Part shown: positions 62,581 through 64,000 of the stretch, one piece after another
Layout: the number at the start of each line of letters is the position of its first letter
Position numbering within the stretch: position 1 is the stretch's first letter
Assembly: GCA_028707275.1 (NCBI GenBank)
Contig: JAQTUP010000003.1
Location: 124,001-188,000, forward strand
Source of the DNA: Gallionella sp.
Lineage (GTDB): Bacteria > Pseudomonadota > Gammaproteobacteria > Burkholderiales > Gallionellaceae
Length of the DNA stretch: 64,000 nucleotides
Direction: 5' to 3'
The notes under the pieces: model-generated
Seen by the model: the letters and a program-made list of their open reading frames with translations, nothing else
Told to the model about the DNA's origin: nothing
Databases searched by the model: none
Program-made: the position numbers and the translations under genes

Positions 62581-63611
62581 TTACGCCGCAACAGGCCTTG
62601 ACCCGACTGATAGAGTCGCGTGAAATTTTCTACGACGAGATGCTGTCCCTGATGCGACAGATCATGAGCGGCCAGGTCTCGGCAGCGCAGATCGCAGGCA
62701 TTCTGGTGGGCTTGCGGGTCAAGAAGGAAACCGTGGGCGAAATTTCTGCCGCCGCGTTTGTGATGCGCGAATTCGCCACCAAAGTGCCGGTCGCGAACCG
62801 CGAACATCTGGTAGACACCTGCGGCACGGGGGGGGACGGCATCAGCACCTTTAATGTCTCGACCACCGCCGCCTTCGTCGCTTCCGCTGCGGGCGCGCGC
62901 GTCGCCAAACACGGCGGGCGTTCCGTGTCATCCACTTGCGGCAGCGCGGATGTGCTGGAACATCTCGGCGTGAACCTCAATCTCACCCCGGAGCAGGTCG
63001 CGCTTTGCGTGGATACGATAGGTATCGGTTTCATGTTTGCCCCTAATTTTCACGGCGCGATGAAGTATGCGGCGCCGGTGCGCCGCGAACTGGGTGTTCG
63101 GACGATGTTCAACGTGTTGGGACCCTTGACCAATCCGGCAGGCGCTGACAATCAGGTGCTGGGGGTGTTTCATCCCGATCTGGTCGGCATCATGGCGCGC
63201 GTGCTGCAACGCCTGGGCAGCCTTCATGTGCTGGTGGTTCACGGCGCGGACGGCATGGATGAGATATCGATCAACTCCGAGAGTTTTATCGCAGAGCTTA
63301 AAAATGGTGAAATCACCGAATACACGGTCAGTCCGGAGCAGTTCGGCATGAATCGTGCATCGAATGATCTGCTGCGCGTGGCCAATGTTGGTGAGGCCTG
63401 CGCCATGCTGTGCGCCGTACTGGACAACACGCCCGGCGCACCGCGCGACATCGTGACGCTCAACGCGGGTGCGGCGATCTATGTCGCCGGATTGAGTGCG
63501 TCCCTAGCCGATGGAATCGCCCGCGCCGCCGAAGTCATCGCCGACGGCTCGGCAAAAGCCAAGCTGGAGCAACTGATCGAATTCAGTCGGCTCCTGAATC
63601 CTGAATCCTGA
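62577..63611 (+). CDS. trpD: Anthranilate phosphoribosyltransferase
   Basis: A 344-residue PRTase with the signature [40 protein letters not shown] (in parts), [37 protein letters not shown] and [12 protein letters not shown]. It joins anthranilate to PRPP. ATGA overlap with trpG. The usual next gene trpC is missing; htpG follows. The last codons and stop are made of a TGAATCC heptamer repeat. Confidence 0.97.
   Translation: MITPQQALTRLIESREIFYDEMLSLMRQIMSGQVSAAQIAGILVGLRVKKETVGEISAAAFVMREFATKVPVANREHLVDTCGTGGDGISTFNVSTTAAFVASAAGARVAKHGGRSVSSTCGSADVLEHLGVNLNLTPEQVALCVDTIGIGFMFAPNFHGAMKYAAPVRRELGVRTMFNVLGPLTNPAGADNQVLGVFHPDLVGIMARVLQRLGSLHVLVVHGADGMDEISINSESFIAELKNGEITEYTVSPEQFGMNRASNDLLRVANVGEACAMLCAVLDNTPGAPRDIVTLNAGAAIYVAGLSASLADGIARAAEVIADGSAKAKLEQLIEFSRLLNPES
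63594..63611 (+). repeat. Heptanucleotide repeat at the trpD stop codon
   Basis: CCTGAATCCTGAATCCTGA is two and a half TGAATCC units. The final TGA is the trpD stop. Because the unit is seven bases long, successive TGA triplets fall in different frames. Confidence 0.65.
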
Positions 63612-63620
63612 TCTGTCCCT

Positions 63621-63648
63621 CTTGAAAATTTGCGACGCTGCCCCATCT
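63621..63648 (+). promoter_or_regulatory. Sigma-32 (RpoH) heat-shock promoter of htpG
   Basis: CTTGAAA (63621-63627), a 13-base spacer and CCCCATCT (63641-63648) match the RpoH consensus almost perfectly. It lies 35 bases before the htpG ATG. Confidence 0.85.
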
Positions 63649-63682
63649 ACTTGCCACTCTTTCAAAACGTAAAAGGACTGGT

Positions 63683-64000
63683 ATGACTGAAAATACTGCT
63701 GCGAATCGCGAAACGATGGGATTTCAGACAGAAGTGAAGCAGCTTCTGCAATTGATGATTCACTCCCTGTATTCCAACCGCGAGATTTTCCTGCGCGAGT
63801 TGGTATCGAACGCGTCGGACGCCTGCGACAAGCTGCGTTTCGAGGCTTTGCACAATGACTCGATGTTCGAGAACGATTCCGAGCTGAAAATCACCATCGC
63901 TTACGACAAGGAAGCGCGTACGCTGACGATTTCCGACAACGGCATCGGCATGAACCGCGACGAAGTCATCAGCAACCTGGGTACGATCGCAAAATCCGGC
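63683..64000 (+). CDS. htpG: Chaperone HtpG (Hsp90), 5' part
   Basis: The first 106 residues of Htp[43 protein letters not shown] (in parts) and [24 protein letters not shown] hold the GHKL ATPase motifs (Asn in SNASDA, DNGIGM). Hsp90 proteins remodel client proteins using ATP. The gene leaves the window at 64000. It is driven by the sigma-32 type promoter just upstream. Confidence 0.97.
   Translation, partial: MTENTAANRETMGFQTEVKQLLQLMIHSLYSNREIFLRELVSNASDACDKLRFEALHNDSMFENDSELKITIAYDKEARTLTISDNGIGMNRDEVISNLGTIAKSG

Overview
The window reads as chromosomal DNA of a Gram-negative betaproteobacterium, most likely in the Nitrosomonadales (Gallionella/Sideroxydans-like). This rests on gene content and order: lpoA-yraN-gmhA-dolP next to rsmI, DUF484-dapF, ppk1 beside a two-domain PPK2, a MarR_EPS regulator opening a polysaccharide locus, and trpG-trpD. 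The genus is inference. There is no intact insertion sequence, prophage or CRISPR array, but there are many short dispersed palindromic repeats. Layout. 1-0.7 kb: start of a CoA-disulfide-reductase-like flavoprotein with a coupled Cys-rich small protein. 0.7-1.2 kb: palindrome-rich spacer. 1.2-3.6 kb: yjdM, vapBC and an unrecognised two-gene unit. 3.6-8.1 kb (minus): lpoA-yraN-gmhA-dolP-rfaE2-DUF971-ubiE, i.e. envelope assembly, LPS heptose and quinone synthesis. 8.1-10.5 kb: rsmI and an APH/P-loop kinase fusion. 11.5-18.0 kb: an RND efflux pump (adaptor, permease, outer-membrane factor) with its TetR-type regulator. 18.3-22.3 kb: a 1317-residue membrane-anchored protein dominated by about 14 near-identical Lys/Ala/Glu helical repeats and ending in an NTF2-like domain. 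22.4-24.9 kb: pyrC, brnTA, a gamma-carbonic-anhydrase-like protein, DUF2288. 25.1-29.9 kb: polyphosphate locus (pap, sixA, an H1-like protein, ppk1). 30-33.5 kb: yggX, uppP, and thiC with a TPP riboswitch and a coupled DUF1289 gene. 33.6-35.7 kb: pcm and tolC. 35.7-52.8 kb: a long, visibly more A+T-rich surface-polysaccharide locus. 52.8-56.8 kb (minus): rlmI, DUF484, dapF, tag, a CoA-binding protein. 56.9-64 kb: tRNA-Arg(CCG), a COG2509 flavoprotein, a GNAT-like protein, a retropepsin-like protease, a zinc-ribbon membrane protein, trpG-trpD and the start of htpG. The most distinctive metabolism is in the polysaccharide locus. rfbF, rfbG and rfbH should make CDP-4-keto-3,6-dideoxyglucose. The next genes, chained by overlaps, encode a class I aminotransferase, an acetolactate-synthase-like ThDP enzyme, a sugar SDR and an FkbM methyltransferase. 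The E3-type reductase of 3,6-dideoxyhexose pathways is absent. I therefore infer a CDP-linked branched-chain deoxysugar (yersiniose-like), exported by the flippase and assembled by several GT2 enzymes. A second theme is genome remodelling by small repeats. A 59-bp palindromic element sits in frame inside rfaE2. Related elements form the N-termini of an outer-membrane lipoprotein and a DUF1289 protein. Six genes end with their stop codon inside a repeat or palindrome. Regulatory signals readable here include the TPP riboswitch with an SD-masking hairpin, a sigma-32-type promoter at htpG, and inverted-repeat operator candidates at the efflux operon, the MarR_EPS gene, vapBC and the H1-like gene.
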